Below the pieces are notes generated by a model that had not been told where the DNA came from, did no database searches, and saw only the letters and a program-made list of their open reading frames with translations. 6,400 bases of DNA from contig PQAQ01000250.1 of NCBI GenBank assembly GCA_003105305.1, forward strand, positions 1 to 6,400, given 5' to 3'. Positions 5,498 through 6,400 of this stretch are shown here, piece after piece. Source of the DNA: Candidatus Methylomirabilota bacterium (GTDB taxonomy: Bacteria; Methylomirabilota; Methylomirabilia; Methylomirabilales; Methylomirabilaceae). Positions within the stretch are counted from its first letter, which is position 1. Each line of letters opens with the position of its first letter. A program made the translations under genes and the position numbers.

Positions 5498-6400
5498 TCA
5501 CATCTCCTCCGCCTCATTTGGCTCTTGGTGGACGAGATCAAGTGAGCCAAATTTGACGTATTCCCTCAGGAAGGCCAACTCTACCGTCCCGGTCGGGCCG
5601 TTCCGTTGCTTCGCGATGATGATCTCGGTCTTGGTATCTCGCTCCGGATCAGGGCCGCCGGCTTTTCTCGCCTGATAGTAGCCAGGCCGATATAGAAAGA
5701 CTACGACATCCGAGTCCTGTTCAATGGCTCCGGATTCTCGAAGATCCGAGAGCTGCGGGCGCTCTCGCTCCTCGGTTCGCCGCGCGAGTTGCGACAACGC
5801 CACCACGGGGACCTTTAACTCCTTCGCCATAGCCTTGAGGGACCGGCAAATATCCGATACCTCCTGCTGCCGGTTCTCAGATCGGGAGCGACCCGAGATA
5901 AGCTGGAGATAATCGATCACCACCATCCCGATGTTCTGCTCGGCCTTGAGCCTTCTCGCCTTCGCCCGCAGCTCAATGACCGAGAGGGCGGCCGAGTCGT
6001 CAATAAAGATGGGCGCCTCGGACAGATGACCGGCCGCGTTGGTCAGTTTCGGCCAGTCGCTCTCGCGCAGCCACCCTGTTCTGATTCGATTGGAGTCAAC
6101 CTCGGCTTCCGAGGAGAGCAGTCGCTGAACGACCTGTTCCTTCGACATCTCGAGGCTGAAGATGCCGACAGGTATCCGTTCATCGATGGCGGCGTTTCTC
6201 GCGATATTGAGGGCGAAACTCGTTTTCCCCATTGAGGGACGGCCCGCAATGATGATCAGCTCCGACGGCTGCAGCCCTGCCGTTTTCATGTCAAGATCTT
6301 CAAATCCTGTAGGGACACCGGTCACCTGTGTCCGGCGATCGAACAGTTTCTCGACCTGTTCAAAGGTTTCCTTCAAAATAGACTTCAACGGCAGGAAGGC
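5498..6400 (-). CDS. dnaB: Replicative DNA helicase DnaB, N-terminus cut by window edge
   Basis: DnaB is the hexameric 5'-3' helicase that unwinds DNA at the replication fork and recruits primase. The frame is open to the window edge, giving 300 residues of the C-terminal RecA-like domain; the N-terminal domain and part of the linker lie outside. The fragment starts in the linker (LKETFEQVEKLF), followed by TGVPTGFEDLD, Walker A GRPSMGKT (fragment residues 53-60), SLEMSKEQ, Walker B VVIDYLQLI, an SQL(A)RR segment, LRESGAIEQDSDVVVFLYRP, and KQRNGPTGT, which carries the arginine-finger region. It ends in an acidic tail, NEAEEM. A TTG at 6388 is an internal leucine codon, not a start. No intein interrupts the visible part. 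It reads toward radA in the same direction, but without the missing N-terminus the promoter cannot be judged. Confidence 0.97.
   Translation of the reverse strand, partial: AFLPLKSILKETFEQVEKLFDRRTQVTGVPTGFEDLDMKTAGLQPSELIIIAGRPSMGKTSFALNIARNAAIDERIPVGIFSLEMSKEQVVQRLLSSEAEVDSNRIRTGWLRESDWPKLTNAAGHLSEAPIFIDDSAALSVIELRAKARRLKAEQNIGMVVIDYLQLISGRSRSENRQQEVSDICRSLKAMAKELKVPVVALSQLARRTEERERPQLSDLRESGAIEQDSDVVVFLYRPGYYQARKAGGPDPERDTKTEIIIAKQRNGPTGTVELAFLREYVKFGSLDLVHQEPNEAEEM

Noticed and set aside
1..6400. A mobile or defence system
   Set aside because: All genes are recognisable housekeeping genes in a known conserved order; no integrase, transposase, nuclease-helicase module or toxin-antitoxin pair is present.

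Overview
This window is a compact block of housekeeping genes, all read from the minus strand. In transcription order (high to low coordinate) they are the C-terminal two thirds of replicative helicase dnaB, radA/sms, carD, a membrane-anchored PIN-TRAM protein of the YacL type, ispD, ispF, and the N-terminal two thirds of cysS. Both end genes run off the window. I see no RNA gene, CRISPR array, insertion sequence, phage or plasmid gene, and no plus-strand gene that survives inspection.

The order radA - x - yacL - ispD - ispF - (gltX - cysE) - cysS is the one known from Bacillus subtilis and other Firmicutes, where x is disA. Here carD takes that slot, gltX and cysE are absent, and dnaB lies upstream. 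Moderately high G+C and the intergenic heptamer repeats suggest a deep-branching, mostly Gram-negative lineage such as Methylomirabilota (NC10), Nitrospirota or a deltaproteobacterial group. This assignment is low confidence, because no taxonomic marker was compared.

Region by region: 5498-6400 dnaB; 5420-5497 a spacer filled by a 7-nt periodic repeat with a perfect 9-bp hairpin; 4046-5419 radA; 3850-4045 the longest gene-free stretch, holding a textbook sigma70-type promoter with an AT-rich upstream element that drives carD; 3364-3849 carD; 2286-3326 PIN-TRAM; 2189-2285 two inverted G-rich heptamer arrays; 1496-2188 ispD; 1023-1499 ispF, overlapping ispD by 4 nt; 1-998 cysS.

Functionally, dnaB and radA act at forks and recombination intermediates, carD modulates transcription initiation, ispD and ispF catalyse two steps of the MEP isoprenoid pathway, and cysS charges tRNA-Cys. 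The genes are ordinary; the points of interest lie in the spacers. They are a carD promoter so close to its start codon that the mRNA should be almost leaderless, two unrelated 7-nt periodic repeats, and an ispD start that abuts one repeat and has no Shine-Dalgarno. In addition, the IspF position that normally carries a metal-binding glutamate is asparagine. I found no convincing sign of a wholly new system.
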